Of a DNA stretch of 31,847 nucleotides, positions 31,739 through 31,847 are shown one piece after another. A model generated the notes under the pieces. The model made no database searches. It was given only the letters and a program-made list of their open reading frames with translations, and had not been told where the DNA came from. A program made the position numbers and the translations under genes. The stretch comes from JAEZDP01 sp044508265 (GTDB lineage Bacteria > Acidobacteriota > Vicinamibacteria > Vicinamibacterales > Vicinamibacteraceae). Position 1 is the stretch's first letter; each line of letters opens with the position of its first letter. The stretch spans positions 1 to 31,847 of the forward strand of contig JBIQIB010000040.1 of the NCBI GenBank assembly GCA_044508265.1. Reading direction: 5' to 3'.

Positions 31739-31847
31739 GCGAGGGCCGCTCTCGTGCGCGGCGCTACTGTCGATCGTCGGCAACGCTGTAGAAGCCGGAA
31801 CGTCCGCGGCACGTTACTCCCGGCCGCGTGCAGCGGACCGACAGCGT

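Overview
The window is clearly high-GC. Gene content points to Acidobacteriota, probably class Vicinamibacteria. The clues are an Oar-like TonB receptor with an N-terminal carboxypeptidase-regulatory-like domain, MacB-type permeases co-transcribed with an NtrC-type two-component pair, and frequent GTG starts with ATGA/GTGA overlaps. This assignment is an inference from gene style, not a phylogeny. Three runs of exactly 100 N (16827-16926, 22409-22508, 30684-30783) are scaffold gaps, and repeats touch at least two of them.

Layout. 1-1400: the possible 5' end of an unidentified minus-strand gene, then queF and a small Smr-domain gene (overlapping), and divergently an HU-family gene that ends in a hairpin shared with the next block. 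1413-7971 (all minus): the most interesting block. In transcription order it holds an NtrC-type response regulator, a sigma-54-type promoter preceded by two dyads, a radical SAM/SPASM enzyme, a 30-residue peptide gene not previously called, a family-5 (peptide-binding type) lipoprotein, and a histidine kinase overlapping it by 4 bases. It reads as a self-contained RiPP or peptide-signal locus whose expression is set by its own sensor; the loop is inferred. 8095-11553 (plus): lipoamide dehydrogenase (E3), 2-oxoacid dehydrogenase E2 and LipB. 11586-14802 (minus): two CorC/HlyC-type membrane proteins and a malate-dehydrogenase-fold protein without its catalytic residues, joined by ATGA overlaps. 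15027-16826 (plus): an SDR, a DinB-fold protein and a GNAT acetyltransferase.

17056-24542 (minus): one long transport and regulation operon, HlyD-type adaptor, MacB/LolD-type ATPase, two MacB/FtsX-type permeases, an NtrC-type regulator with GAFTDA instead of GAFTGA, and its histidine kinase. 24881-29196 (plus): TonB-dependent receptor overlapping an APC-family amino acid permease. 29378-31738 (plus): a glucose/sorbosone dehydrogenase-type lipoprotein and an alpha/beta hydrolase.

Intergenic regions carry several unrelated short-period repeats (7, 8 and 9 bases). One 18-base element lies 2-4 bases after the stop codons of two distant genes, in the same sense orientation. No tRNA, rRNA, CRISPR array, intact insertion sequence or prophage gene was seen.
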